DNA from: Candidatus Binataceae bacterium | Lineage (GTDB): Bacteria; Desulfobacterota; Binatia; Binatales; Binataceae | Assembly (NCBI GenBank): GCA_036495685.1 | Contig: DASXMJ010000214.1 | Span: forward strand, 1-46,720 | Direction: 5' to 3' | Length of the DNA stretch: 46,720 nucleotides | In this document: piece by piece, positions 34,148 through 43,226 of the stretch | Layout: every line of letters begins with the position of its first letter | How positions within the stretch are numbered: position 1 is the stretch's first letter | The notes under the pieces: generated by a model | The model's input: only the letters and a program-made list of their open reading frames with translations | Told to the model about the DNA's origin: nothing | Database searches by the model: none | Program-made: the position numbers and the translations under genes

Positions 34148-34398
34148 TGAAATCCTCCCGGTGGAATGTGGCGCCGGTCTTAAACAGCGCGACGCTGTTT
34201 TACGAGGTAGTTTAGGTTGCTGGGCATCGTAGGGGCTGAATCAGCCGCCTTCAAAGCCGGCAAGCACCGACCTGGCCGACTTCCTCAGGTTGTTGGTGAC
34301 GTTTCCGGGCTTGGGCCCTATGGACCTTCTATAGAGCTATCTCCCGAAGCCCCTTATCAGTCTGTATCCCTTTGAGATTCACGGGCACAATTTCGCGC

Positions 34399-36192
34399 CT
34401 ATCTCGGAATCAAGGGAAGCAAAAGATAAGAGGGCATACTATCCTGGTGAAATACCGTTTGACGTGCGGGCGTGCTCTTTGTACCCGCTCCGAACGGCTC
34501 GCCGCTATTGAGGTTGCGGTCGAAGCGTGGAAAGTTGCTCGAGCTGACCTCGAGCCGGATGCGGTGCCCCCGCCGGAAGACGTTACTTGTTGCCCACAGA
34601 TCGATGGTGAACAGATACGGTTTTCCGGCCTCCATCAGCTTGGGCTCGCTGGCGGATTCCCGGTATCGGGCACGAATGATCCCATCGAGAAGGTTCTGGG
34701 CGTAGCCGTCCGGGTGAACATCGATGAGTTTCGCGGTAAAGTCGGTGTCGACCGCCGAAGAGGCTGCCCACAAGACTACGCTGACCGGTCCGGTGATCTC
34801 GACCGGCTGTTCGAGCGGATCCGAAGTATAGAGCAAAACGTCCGCTCGCTGTTCAACCGGTCGTTGGTCCTGAACGCCGATATCAATAGCCAGGTTGTTA
34901 CCGCCCAACGATGGGACCGGATTGTCTGGATCGTAAACGTAGGTATCGGGTGGTTCGGCATCCGGTGGCACGGTCGAAAGTGCTCCGTCACCGGCGAGGG
35001 TGTTGGCGCCCTTCTGGCTGTGCAGGAAATAACGCACCTGTTGCATATTGGGTGGCGGCCAGTCGGACAACTTTTGCCAGCGATTTTCGCCCAGCGTGAA
35101 GATGGTGACCGGCGGCTCCTCCATAACTCCGTTGTCTACATCCTTGAGCCAGTAGTCGAACCAGCGCAGAAGAGTTTCGTTTAGATCGATCAGCGCCGCG
35201 GGCCCGAAATCGATATCTCCGGCACCGCGCGAGCTCGGCACATTATAAGGGAGCAGGTGACCCCAGGGCCCGATGATCAGGCGCTGGCCGCGGCGCGCCT
35301 TTTCGAAGCTACTGTTAGCCTTGATGCTGCAAAATGCACTCGGGGCTCCTTCGCCGAAAATGTCATACCACGAGCTAACGTGCAGCATCGGGACCCTGAT
35401 GCTCGCCGCATGGCGGTTTACGTTGGCCCGATACCAGTACTCTCCATCGTCGGCGTGCGCGATATGATCGGCAAGGTACGGCGCAGTCTCCTTGAGGAGC
35501 TCCACCCAATCCTTGATTGGAAGGTGCCGATACCAGTGTTCGGTAAGGGGAGTGAAAGCGTTCTGTCCGAAACGAGTTTGCCGAATGAGCGGAAACTCTC
35601 CTCCCTCCACGTACTCCTTGGCCTTCTCGAAGAGGTCATTGCGCTTTACCCTTCTCAGCGTGTGGAGTCCCTTGAAGATCGCATAGGGAAGCATCCACCC
35701 CCACAACGAAACGCCGCCGGTATGGTAGATCCAGCTCGCGTGATAGTCCGAAGACGCGGAGACCGGCGCCATCGCCTGTAGCGAAGGCGGCATGGGGTCG
35801 TTACAGGCAATCATGTACTGCGTCAGTCCGAGATAGGATTGCCCGGTCGTGCCTACGCGGCCGTTCGACCAGGGAAGCCGCGCGGCCCACTCAACCGCGT
35901 CGTAGCCGTCGGCGATCTCCTGGAAAATCGTGTTGTACTCACCTTCCGATTCGAACCGGCCGCGACAATCTTGCATGACCGTGACATAACCGTAACGAGC
36001 ATAGAGATAGCTGGCACCGTTGGGGTCATCGGACCCTTTTTTGTTGTAAGGGGTGCGGCTGAGCAGAACCGGAAAACGTCCTGAACTCTCCGGACGGATC
36101 ACGTCGGCGAAGAGGGTGACTCCGTCGCGGGTCTTCATAGGAATGCTTTTTTCGGTAGTGACTTTGTAGGTCTTGCGTGCGGGTACAATCAC
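34399..36192 (-). CDS. CocE/NonD-family alpha/beta hydrolase
   Basis: The 597-residue protein has the layout of cocaine-esterase-type hydrolases and X-Pro dipeptidyl peptidases: an N-terminal alpha/beta hydrolase domain, a helical cap and a C-terminal jelly-roll domain. The triad is S119 (GTTGQSYLG), D277 (SSWYDIF) and H312 (IIGPWGH). MKTRDGVTLFADVIRP is the typical beginning. Family members hydrolyse esters, amides or acylated amino acids. The start is GTG 36192, preceded by AAGGAGG. No signal peptide is seen. It lies 88 bp after the CoA-transferase gene that ends at 36281 and is likely on the same transcript. The substrate is unknown. Confidence 0.9.
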   Translation of the reverse strand: MIVPARKTYKVTTEKSIPMKTRDGVTLFADVIRPESSGRFPVLLSRTPYNKKGSDDPNGASYLYARYGYVTVMQDCRGRFESEGEYNTIFQEIADGYDAVEWAARLPWSNGRVGTTGQSYLGLTQYMIACNDPMPPSLQAMAPVSASSDYHASWIYHTGGVSLWGWMLPYAIFKGLHTLRRVKRNDLFEKAKEYVEGGEFPLIRQTRFGQNAFTPLTEHWYRHLPIKDWVELLKETAPYLADHIAHADDGEYWYRANVNRHAASIRVPMLHVSSWYDIFGEGAPSAFCSIKANSSFEKARRGQRLIIGPWGHLLPYNVPSSRGAGDIDFGPAALIDLNETLLRWFDYWLKDVDNGVMEEPPVTIFTLGENRWQKLSDWPPPNMQQVRYFLHSQKGANTLAGDGALSTVPPDAEPPDTYVYDPDNPVPSLGGNNLAIDIGVQDQRPVEQRADVLLYTSDPLEQPVEITGPVSVVLWAASSAVDTDFTAKLIDVHPDGYAQNLLDGIIRARYRESASEPKLMEAGKPYLFTIDLWATSNVFRRGHRIRLEVSSSNFPRFDRNLNSGEPFGAGTKSTPARQTVFHQDSMPSYLLLPLIPR

Positions 36193-36280
36193 AGAAGCCT
36201 CCTTGGAAGGTCCGTGTCATCGGATGTCTGTTGCCTTGGTAAGTGATGCACGACCGTCACTCTGATTTGGGTAAAGCATT

Positions 36281-37450
36281 TCAATCAACTATGCCGGCCG
36301 CGTGCAGCACCTCTGTGGTGTGTTGTCCAAGCTTGGGGGGCGGCAATCGAATCGACTCCGGAGTCTCGGAAAAGCGGGCGACCGGACGCACCGTCGTGAA
36401 CTTTCCGGCGGTGGAATGGTCGATCTCCGTGATTGCGCCAAGTGCGCTCACTTGCGGATGAGCGAGCAGAACCGGATAGTCCATAAATGGTACTGCGTCT
36501 CCGCCGATACTGTGAACCAGGCTCATGATCTCGTCGCGGGGTCGGTTCTGAAACGCTTTTTCCCAGATCGGTTTTACTTCGGCGGCATACCTTCCAATAC
36601 TGGTCGCCGCGCGTCCGTAATCATCGAAACGTGGATCGGCTAGCACGTGTTCCATGCCGAGTTCCAGGATCAACCGATCCCAATCCTCACTGCTGGCGCG
36701 CCGAAGAATAAAGTACAGGGAACCATCTTTCGCTTGATAACCGTAGTTGGGTGGGGCGGTGTAGTGGTCGAGGTGGAATCCATACCAGTCGTCGGGATCG
36801 CTCAGCGAGTGCCACATGATCCCGCGCAGATGCAGGAGCGATCCGAACTCGCTGACCGCCACCCGCTGCCCATCTCCGGTTCTCAGCCGATGAAATAACG
36901 CCGCTAGAATCGCCTGCGCGGCAAAGATCCCGGTGTTGAGACTCGCGACGTCTGCCCCAACCCGCACGGGCTTCTCCCCGATACGTCCCAACGACGCCGT
37001 GTATTCGGCCATCGCCTGCACGACCAGTTCCGAGGCGGTGGCATGACGAAGGGGACCGTCCTCGCCAAACGGAGTTATCGAGCAATAGATCAACTTTGGA
37101 TTTGCTTCACGCAGTTGAGCGTAACCAAGCCCGATTCTCTCCGCGCCGTCAGGCCCGAAATCCTGAACCAGCACATCGGCACTCGTTGCAAGTTGCACCG
37201 CTGCTTGGCGGCCGTATGCAGTTTCGAGGTCGAGCACGACGCTCTTTTTGTTCCGATTGAGACTTAGGAAAACCGCACTTTCTTCACCGACGAAAGGGGG
37301 ACCCATACGACGTGCAAAGTCGCCTGCCGGGGGTTCAATCTTGATGACCTCGGCTCCGCCATCGCCGAGTTGCATGCTAGAAAAGGGGCCACATAGTCCC
37401 TGCGTAAAGTCGATTACTCGAAAGCCGTCCAAGCTCCCACCGGTGGTCAT
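36281..37450 (-). CDS. Class III (CaiB/BaiF) CoA-transferase-like protein lacking the catalytic Asp
   Basis: The 389-residue protein has the class III CoA-transferase plan: FRVIDFTQGLCGPFSSMQLGDGGAEVIKIE at the N-terminus, NRNKKSVVLDLE, and the C-terminal HTTEVLHAAG. The catalytic aspartate of this family (D169 in formyl-CoA transferase, usually in a ADLxTG or GDxxxG stretch) is replaced here: the region reads VASLNTG, so Ser stands at that site. It overlaps the next CoA-transferase gene (37447-38625) by four bases. That partner keeps its Asp, so the two may form a heteromer. The genes are translationally coupled, with the partner first. Acyl group and CoA donor are unknown. Confidence 0.84.
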   Translation of the reverse strand: MTTGGSLDGFRVIDFTQGLCGPFSSMQLGDGGAEVIKIEPPAGDFARRMGPPFVGEESAVFLSLNRNKKSVVLDLETAYGRQAAVQLATSADVLVQDFGPDGAERIGLGYAQLREANPKLIYCSITPFGEDGPLRHATASELVVQAMAEYTASLGRIGEKPVRVGADVASLNTGIFAAQAILAALFHRLRTGDGQRVAVSEFGSLLHLRGIMWHSLSDPDDWYGFHLDHYTAPPNYGYQAKDGSLYFILRRASSEDWDRLILELGMEHVLADPRFDDYGRAATSIGRYAAEVKPIWEKAFQNRPRDEIMSLVHSIGGDAVPFMDYPVLLAHPQVSALGAITEIDHSTAGKFTTVRPVARFSETPESIRLPPPKLGQHTTEVLHAAGIVD

Positions 37451-38625
37451 TTCCCTACTCCAGTGCCCCGATCGTCGGTGATTCCAAGCTCTCTGAGCAA
37501 CTCAACGGTGTGCTCGCCCGACCTGCCACCCGCCTGAATCGGCCCCGCCGGGGTGCGCTCGAAGCGCCAGGGCAGACCATCGACGTGCATGCGGCCCCAG
37601 TAGGGGGTGTCGAGTTCGACGAGGTGGCCGTTGGTGAGGACCTGCGGATGATGGCGCAACTCGTCAAACCGCAGGAATGGTCCGTTGGGTACTCTCTCCT
37701 TGTTCAAGCGGATGGTCCACCAGGCTGCCGGTTTGGTCTTAAACCGTTCCGCCAGAATCGTGATCAGCTCAGCGCGATGCTCGACCCTGAGCGGATTGGT
37801 TGCGAAACGCGGGTCCGAAATCAGCTCGGAGAGGTCGAGAGCGCGGCAGAAGCCGGGCCATTGCTCGTCGCGCTCGACACCGATCGCCAGGTATCTGCGA
37901 TCCGCGCACTCAAACGCCTCATGCGGTGCGGTGGTGGCAGCGGCGCTGCCGAGCGGGTCAGGTTGTCGGCCGGTCGCGAAGTACTCGGCCAGCCGCGTGG
38001 TCTGTAGTGCCATTGCCGCGGTTAACATTTCGATTTCGATCAGTTGGCCGCGCCCGGTCCGCTCTCGAGCGATCAGCGCCTGGAGTACCGCCCGCGTGAT
38101 TATGGTCGCGGTGGTGAGATCCAGATGCGCCAAGTGACGGAACATCTCGCCGCGTCCGTGTTCCGGGCCGGTTATGCTGCACCAGCCACAGAACGCTTGC
38201 ACGGTGGGATCGATTCCGGCCTCACCCGCCATCGGGCCGACGCGTCCAAATGCTGAGGCAGCCACATAAATCAGGCGGGGATTAACCTTGGTGACGACGT
38301 GGTGGCCGAGCCCGAGACGCTCGACCGCGCCCGGACGCATGTTCTGGACGAGCACATCGCTCTTCTCGATGATCTTTAACGCAATTGCACGATCAGCTTC
38401 GCGCTTCAGGTCAAGCTCGATCATGCGCTTGTTGTGATTGGCGGAAATGTAGAGGACCGATTCTCCCTTGATGAACGGTGGCACCGCGTGTGAAAGCCGA
38501 TCGCCGCCGGGAGCTTCCACCTTGATTACGTCGGCTCCAAGTGCTCCAAGGAGCTTGGTCGCCCACGGTCCTACGGCTGCGATGGTCAGATCAAAAACGC
38601 GGATGCCGTCGAGAATTTTTCCCAC
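37447..38625 (-). CDS. Class III (CaiB/BaiF) CoA-transferase
   Basis: The 392-residue protein starts at GTG 38625, with GGGGGAGGAA upstream and the family beginning GKILDGIRVFDL right after it. A longer reading from 39039 would run through the divergent promoter and into the next CoA-transferase gene, so I reject it. It has ALGADVIKVEAPGGD, NHNKRMIELDL and the catalytic-site stretch LAHLDLTTA, where the Asp aligns with D169 of formyl-CoA transferase. Such enzymes move CoA between carboxylic acids. It is first in a minus-strand set with 36281-37450 and CocE. The divergent gene at 38797 encodes a third member of the family, 171 bp away. Confidence 0.88.
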   Translation of the reverse strand: MGKILDGIRVFDLTIAAVGPWATKLLGALGADVIKVEAPGGDRLSHAVPPFIKGESVLYISANHNKRMIELDLKREADRAIALKIIEKSDVLVQNMRPGAVERLGLGHHVVTKVNPRLIYVAASAFGRVGPMAGEAGIDPTVQAFCGWCSITGPEHGRGEMFRHLAHLDLTTATIITRAVLQALIARERTGRGQLIEIEMLTAAMALQTTRLAEYFATGRQPDPLGSAAATTAPHEAFECADRRYLAIGVERDEQWPGFCRALDLSELISDPRFATNPLRVEHRAELITILAERFKTKPAAWWTIRLNKERVPNGPFLRFDELRHHPQVLTNGHLVELDTPYWGRMHVDGLPWRFERTPAGPIQAGGRSGEHTVELLRELGITDDRGTGVGK

Positions 38626-38796
38626 CGCGATTCCTCCCCCGTGATTCGGACCGCGTGTCCGACTCGGCTTTGCCAACGTTAGATCGACTCGCCTGCGATT
38701 GAAAACGGGGCTTGCTCCCGATTGAAAACCGATCGATTGTCTGCTCGGCGGATTGTTTGTCCGTAACGGACGAAGCCAATGGAAGGGACAAGACCA

Positions 38797-40113
38797 ATGG
38801 CGGGACCACTCGAAGGTGTAGTTATCCTCGATCTCACTCAGCAGCTTGCCGGTCCCGGCGGTACCATGTTGTTGGGCGACATGGGTGCCACGGTCATCCG
38901 GGTAGATCCGCCGCCGGCCCAGGTGGTTGCGGACGTCGCACCCTCGGGCATGGTGCCCGGGGAAAAGTACTTGCGACGAGTCGATCTCAACATCGGGCGC
39001 AGCAAGCGAAGCATTGCCCTCGATCTCACCAAACCGCAAGCGCGGGAAATCGTCTACGCGATCGCGCGCCGCGCTGACGTGGTGTGCCAGAACTATCGTC
39101 CGGGAGTAGCAGAAAAACTGGGGATGGATCGCGAATCGTTCCGCAAGATCAAACCCGACTTAATTTATAGCTGCGTTTCAGCCTACGGCGATCACGGCCC
39201 CGAGAAGTTTCGACCTGGATTCGACATTGTTGCGCAATCGGGAGGTGGCTCGATGGTCCCGGGCCCCGATGGTTCCATGCCGAGTCCCACCGCCGTCCCG
39301 CTCGGCGACGTCACGGCATTTTGTTTGGAGGCCCTCGGCATCGTCGCGGCGCTCTATCATCGAAAGCTCACCGGCGAAGGTCAGGCGCTCAGCACCTCGA
39401 TGCTTGCGGGGTCGCTGCTTCAAAATATCCTCAGGCTGATAACCATTGACAAGGTCGATCGCGAAGATCGACATGCTGCACTTGAGCACGCCCGGACGCT
39501 GGTGGCTGCGAAGGCGCCGTATAGTGAGGTATTAAACGCGACCGTGTCCGGATTGGGTGGCCAGCTTTCGCCGACCTTCTCGGGCGGCAACATCGTGACC
39601 GACGTCTACTATCGCGTTTTTAGAACCAGAGACGGGTATGTGACTGTCGGGTGTCTCAACCTGCGTCAACAGCGACGGATGAACGCAGCACTTAAGCTTG
39701 GCGACCCGCGGTTCGACTCTGGTGCGACCAGTGAGTCGATCAAGACGGAAGAGGCGAGGCTGAGGCTCGGACAATTGAAAGGAAAGGCCGAGGAGCGATT
39801 CGCCGCGCACTCGAGCGCCGAAATGCTGGAGCTTCTGGACGGTCAGGACATCGCGTGCGCGCCGGTTCTCAACGTGCTCGAGACATTTGATAGTCAGCAT
39901 CTTTTGGAAAACCGCTATCTCGTCGAGTACGAGCATCCAAGCGCCGGTAAGACCACACTACTGGGCCATCCGATACGGTTCGAGAAGACGCCGATGAGGA
40001 TTAAGCATCCAGCGGAGCCGGTGGGTGCTCGCGGTGAGGAAATACTTTCCTGGCTGGGGTATAGCCCGTTGCAAATCCAGTCACTTCGCGAGCAGAAGGT
40101 ACTCTGTCAATAA
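38797..40113 (+). CDS. Class III (CaiB/BaiF) CoA-transferase
   Basis: The 438-residue protein has the class III CoA-transferase landmarks LEGVVILDLTQQLAGPGGTMLLGDMGATVIRV, GRSKRSIALDLTKP and the site stretch VPLGDVTAF, where the Asp is kept. It is longer than its minus-strand relatives (389 and 392 residues) because of an insertion after residue 40 and a longer middle. The start ATG at 38797 has GGAAGGGA upstream; an ATG at 38779 would add six residues. It diverges from the paired transferase genes across 171 bp. A hairpin follows 33 bp after its stop. Which carboxylic acid it activates is unknown. Confidence 0.88.
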   Translation: MAGPLEGVVILDLTQQLAGPGGTMLLGDMGATVIRVDPPPAQVVADVAPSGMVPGEKYLRRVDLNIGRSKRSIALDLTKPQAREIVYAIARRADVVCQNYRPGVAEKLGMDRESFRKIKPDLIYSCVSAYGDHGPEKFRPGFDIVAQSGGGSMVPGPDGSMPSPTAVPLGDVTAFCLEALGIVAALYHRKLTGEGQALSTSMLAGSLLQNILRLITIDKVDREDRHAALEHARTLVAAKAPYSEVLNATVSGLGGQLSPTFSGGNIVTDVYYRVFRTRDGYVTVGCLNLRQQRRMNAALKLGDPRFDSGATSESIKTEEARLRLGQLKGKAEERFAAHSSAEMLELLDGQDIACAPVLNVLETFDSQHLLENRYLVEYEHPSAGKTTLLGHPIRFEKTPMRIKHPAEPVGARGEEILSWLGYSPLQIQSLREQKVLCQ

Positions 40114-40449
40114 GCTCGACGCCTCCGGCGAAGCCCGGTTTCGTGTCACAGGGCGCCTACGCGCGATTGTAGAGGCGCGCTCTGTGAGCCTGCCGACGCT
40201 CCTTGGGGATCTCGAAGGGACGGTCCAAACTCATGCGTGCTCGCCTGGGACGTTGGTGTGCCGTGCGCTGACCAGTCGCCCTCCGCCCAAGAAGCTCCGG
40301 GTTTCTCGGGAGAATAAGTCCTTCCCCCATGGTCGCTTCGGGGATGAACCGCCGTGTGGGCTCCGGCAATTCCACCAGTCCCGCTGGATCTCGACCAAAG
40401 CGGTGCGCAAATGTTACAAGCGAAACAATCCGGTGAGGAGGCTGAGCTA
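40114..40449. other. 336-bp gap with a hairpin
   Basis: The left part contains the hairpin at 40147-40186. The remainder shows no family-like frame and no clear promoter. GAGGAGG at the right end is the ribosome-binding site for the VOC gene. Confidence 0.4.
40147..40186 (+). terminator. Imperfect hairpin after CoA-transferase gene, possible terminator
   Basis: CACAG (40147-40151) pairs with CTGTG (40182-40186). GCGCCT (40153-40158) pairs with AGGCGC (40173-40178), and a short inner TAC/GTA pair closes the loop. It starts 33 bp after the stop codon at 40113. No T-run follows, so the termination role is uncertain. Confidence 0.35.
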
Positions 40450-40977
40450 ATGTCGCATAAGGGATTTTCTCACATCGGGCTCTCGACCCTGGACCTCGAC
40501 AAGACGCGCGAGTTTTACGAGGGGGTGCTCGGCTTCAAACCAGTACGCTGCGACACGATCACGGTGAAGGAGGGTGGCAAGATTCGCCACATCTTCTTCG
40601 ATACCGGTCGCGATCAGTTGCTCGCCTTCATGGAAGCACGCGAAGTTCCAGGCGTTCCGGCCGAATACGACGCCGGCATCAATCGCGGTCTAGGCGTGCC
40701 GAGCGCCTTCTATCATTTCGCGTTCGAAACCGGGAGCATACCGGGACTGGAACAGAAACGGGCCGAGTTGCTCGCCAAAGGCGTCAAGGTCAGCGAAATC
40801 GTCGATCATGACTGGGCGAAATCCATTTACTTCAAGGATCCCAACGGAATGCAGCTCGAGTATTGCTGCTATACGCGGGAGCTCAACCAGGATGACGCGC
40901 GCATGCAGGATCGCTTCGAGGCGTCGATAAAAGGAATGGGCCTCGACGACCGGATCGATATCGCGCCGAAAAAATAA
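40450..40977 (+). CDS. VOC-family protein
   Basis: The 175-residue protein is a single glyoxalase-fold domain: FSHIGLSTLDLDKTREFYEGVLGFKPV at the beginning, SAFYHFAFETG in the middle and KDPNGMQLEYCCYTR at the end. The possible metal ligands are H8 in SHIGL, the His of YHFAF and the Glu of LEYC, a 2-His-1-Glu set as in type I extradiol dioxygenases. The start ATG at 40450 follows GAGGAGG; an earlier ATG at 40354 adds unconserved residues. A conserved YFKDPNG segment is common to many VOC proteins of unknown function. Its reaction is not known. It lies 216 bp before the secreted esterase gene. Confidence 0.83.
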   Translation: MSHKGFSHIGLSTLDLDKTREFYEGVLGFKPVRCDTITVKEGGKIRHIFFDTGRDQLLAFMEAREVPGVPAEYDAGINRGLGVPSAFYHFAFETGSIPGLEQKRAELLAKGVKVSEIVDHDWAKSIYFKDPNGMQLEYCCYTRELNQDDARMQDRFEASIKGMGLDDRIDIAPKK

Positions 40978-41193
40978 CCAGCCTAGGGCTGGAATCGATC
41001 AGCTCGATGGGCGTGTTTTCCCTGTATTGCACTCCCATACAATTTGCTAGACTGCTGGGCGTTCCGAAGGTCACATGAGGGGGGCGAACAACTCACGGAG
41101 TCTGCGCTTGGGCGCCGATGCTCGGCGGGGCGAACCGGTCGAAAAGACGGTCGCCGGGCTGCACATAGAGCGCGCGTGCACTGGGGGAAAGCG

Positions 41194-42837
41194 ATGAAAA
41201 GCCATTGGAAGCGGGTAACGGCCATCACCTTTGGGATAACTATCCTCGCGGGGCTGACCTCGCCTCGGGTGTTTGCCACCTCGGCGGTCTGCAACTCGAC
41301 GAACCTGCAAACGCTCGCCGATCAGATTAGTTCTTTCGCAGTCACGATTACCTCGGCGACCCCGACCTCCACCCCCGTCACCTTCTGCGATGTGAAAGGG
41401 GACATCACGACCGAGGTGCCGACGCCGAATACGGTCGAATTCGAACTGGGTTTACCAGCGACTTACAACGGGCGCCTTTTGTTCCTTGGCGGCGGGGGTT
41501 TCAACGGCTACATTCCCGCAGGCGTGGTGGACGGCGGTGTCGGCGCACAGTTTGCGACGGCCTATACCGATAGCGGCCACGAATCATCTTTCGCCAGCAT
41601 TGCCGGCGAAGAGGGCCTTTCCGCTCTCGACGGCAGCTGGGGGCTGCTCCCGGACGGTCGAGCGAACACCGCCGCGCAGGTGGATTTCTCCTACCTAGGC
41701 GTGCATGCAAGCACCGTAGTCGCGCAAGCGCTAACTGCAGGCTACTACGGCAGTTCGCCGACCTCGTACTTCGAGGGATGTTCGACCGGCGGACGCGAAG
41801 CCCTGGTCGAAGCGCAAAAATTCCCTGGCGACTACCAGGGCATCGTGGCCGGCGATCCTGCGATTAGCGATCCTATCGCAGGTTTTACCTGGAACGATGA
41901 GGCATTGGTTTCGAGTTCCGATGCTTATTTAACCAATAGCGCGGTAGCGACTCTTGACGCGGCAGTGACCGCCGCATGTGACGGCTCTGACGGCGTGGTC
42001 GACGGCTTGATTGAGGATCCGAGGTTGTGCAACTTCGATCCAGCCAGTATCGAATGCAAGCATGGCGCTACCTCGAATTGTCTGACCGCCGCGCAGGTTG
42101 CAACGGTGAAGGCGATTCAGGCCGGCGCTCGCGCCGGGAATGGCACCCAGCTTTACCCCGGCTACAGTCTGAGCAACCCGGGTGGCTCAGACGGCTGGGA
42201 TCTCTGGATCACCGGTTTCGAAAACCCGACAATTCCACCGATCGACGGCGAACCTTGGGGCGAGCCGCCTGCTTCGCTCGTCACCGCGCCGCTTCAATGG
42301 TCGTTTCAGGATCAGTTTTTGAAATACTTTGTCTTCAACGACCCGAGCTATGATTCACTGGGTTTCAATTTCAAGAGCGGCGATGCGGCCGCACTGCAGG
42401 CGGTCGTAACGAAATATGGCGGCAATGGCGAGAATACCGATTTGTCACCGTTTTTCGCCAACGGTGGGAAGTTGATTATGTACCACGGCTGGAGCGACCC
42501 GGCGCTCACGCCTTTTGTGAGCGTTGACTACTATAGTGGCGTGGCAAAGACACTAGGCGGTGGCTTCCCGCAGCTCCAAAATAACGCACGGCTCTTCATG
42601 GTGCCCGGAATGCATCATTGCTCGGGAGGTCCAGGACCCTACAATTTCGATCCGCTGACTCCACTCATCGGATGGGTTGAGACCGGGGCCGCACCGGAAC
42701 GCATAATCGGCGAGGTGCCTGCGGGCCCTCAGGCCGGGCGCACTTTCCCCCTCTGCCCGTTCCCCAGCCTGGCAGTCTACCAAGGGGGCAGGGTGGATGA
42801 TGCGGCAAATTGGGTATGTAAGCGCACCGCCCCATAG
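41194..42837 (+). CDS. Secreted tannase/feruloyl-esterase-family hydrolase
   Basis: The 547-residue protein has a signal peptide (residues 1-29, ending SPRVFA). It belongs to the tannase/feruloyl esterase family: FEGCSTGGREAL with nucleophile S197 next to C196, D435 (GWSDPALTP) and H475 (GMHHCSGG) next to C476. The two cysteines beside Ser and His form the linking disulfide typical of this family. ACDGSDGVVDGLIEDP (about 261-276) matches the calcium-binding loop. The start is ATG 41194 (GGGGGAAAG upstream); the frame is open to 41044. The enzyme would work outside the cytoplasm, freeing aromatic acids such as gallate or ferulate from esters. Such acids would suit the ring-cleavage genes at 10-18 kb, but linkage is inference. 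Confidence 0.9.
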   Translation: MKSHWKRVTAITFGITILAGLTSPRVFATSAVCNSTNLQTLADQISSFAVTITSATPTSTPVTFCDVKGDITTEVPTPNTVEFELGLPATYNGRLLFLGGGGFNGYIPAGVVDGGVGAQFATAYTDSGHESSFASIAGEEGLSALDGSWGLLPDGRANTAAQVDFSYLGVHASTVVAQALTAGYYGSSPTSYFEGCSTGGREALVEAQKFPGDYQGIVAGDPAISDPIAGFTWNDEALVSSSDAYLTNSAVATLDAAVTAACDGSDGVVDGLIEDPRLCNFDPASIECKHGATSNCLTAAQVATVKAIQAGARAGNGTQLYPGYSLSNPGGSDGWDLWITGFENPTIPPIDGEPWGEPPASLVTAPLQWSFQDQFLKYFVFNDPSYDSLGFNFKSGDAAALQAVVTKYGGNGENTDLSPFFANGGKLIMYHGWSDPALTPFVSVDYYSGVAKTLGGGFPQLQNNARLFMVPGMHHCSGGPGPYNFDPLTPLIGWVETGAAPERIIGEVPAGPQAGRTFPLCPFPSLAVYQGGRVDDAANWVCKRTAP

Positions 42838-43226
42838 CGTGGCCGCGACCAACATCCCCCATCCGCGTAACCAGGCGGCAAAGACGGCACGGCGACGGTG
42901 CTTTCGCTGAGCCCTGCCAAGGCTCGATTACTTCCGCTCGATCTTTCGCGCTGTGACCACTGCGATGCCGAGCATCGCGTGTTTAAAACTACTTTTACCT
43001 GACGGAAGGACGTCGAGAGATCGCGAGCCGGGTGTTGGTGGCCGTTGACTTTCAACAGGGGGGCGACTTGCGACCTGGAGGCGCACTGGAATGTAACCCC
43101 AGGTTGAACGTCCTCCCATGTCTCCAATCCGTGGAAACGCAATGCTCTATGTGCTCCCTGTATTGCTGGGGTGGAGCGCAGCTATTATAGGAATGCTTTG
43201 CGAGTCGAGCCAATTTCGGAGGCGAA
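42838..43226. other. 389-bp non-coding stretch before the P450 gene
   Basis: The stretch has no credible gene. TATTATAGG near 43183-43191 could be a -10 element, with TTGCTG about 15 bases upstream, but spacing is poor. CGGAGG at 43217-43222 is the ribosome-binding site for the P450 frame. Confidence 0.35.

Noticed and set aside
34372..35184. 270-codon plus-strand frame
   Set aside because: It is antisense to the C-terminal half of the CocE-type hydrolase and has no domain features.
38626..39039. Longer N-terminus for the CoA-transferase starting at 38625
   Set aside because: The extra 138 codons overlap the divergent CoA-transferase gene and lack homology, while GTG 38625 has a strong ribosome-binding site and begins the conserved region.
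40978..40993. Short hairpin after the VOC gene
   Set aside because: CCAGCC/GGCTGG with a three-base loop has only six pairs and no T-run, so a terminator call is not supported.
41029..43167. Shared 12-mer TCCCTGTATTGC upstream of the tannase and P450 genes
   Set aside because: Pairs of identical 12-mers are expected by chance in a window this long, and the flanking bases do not match.
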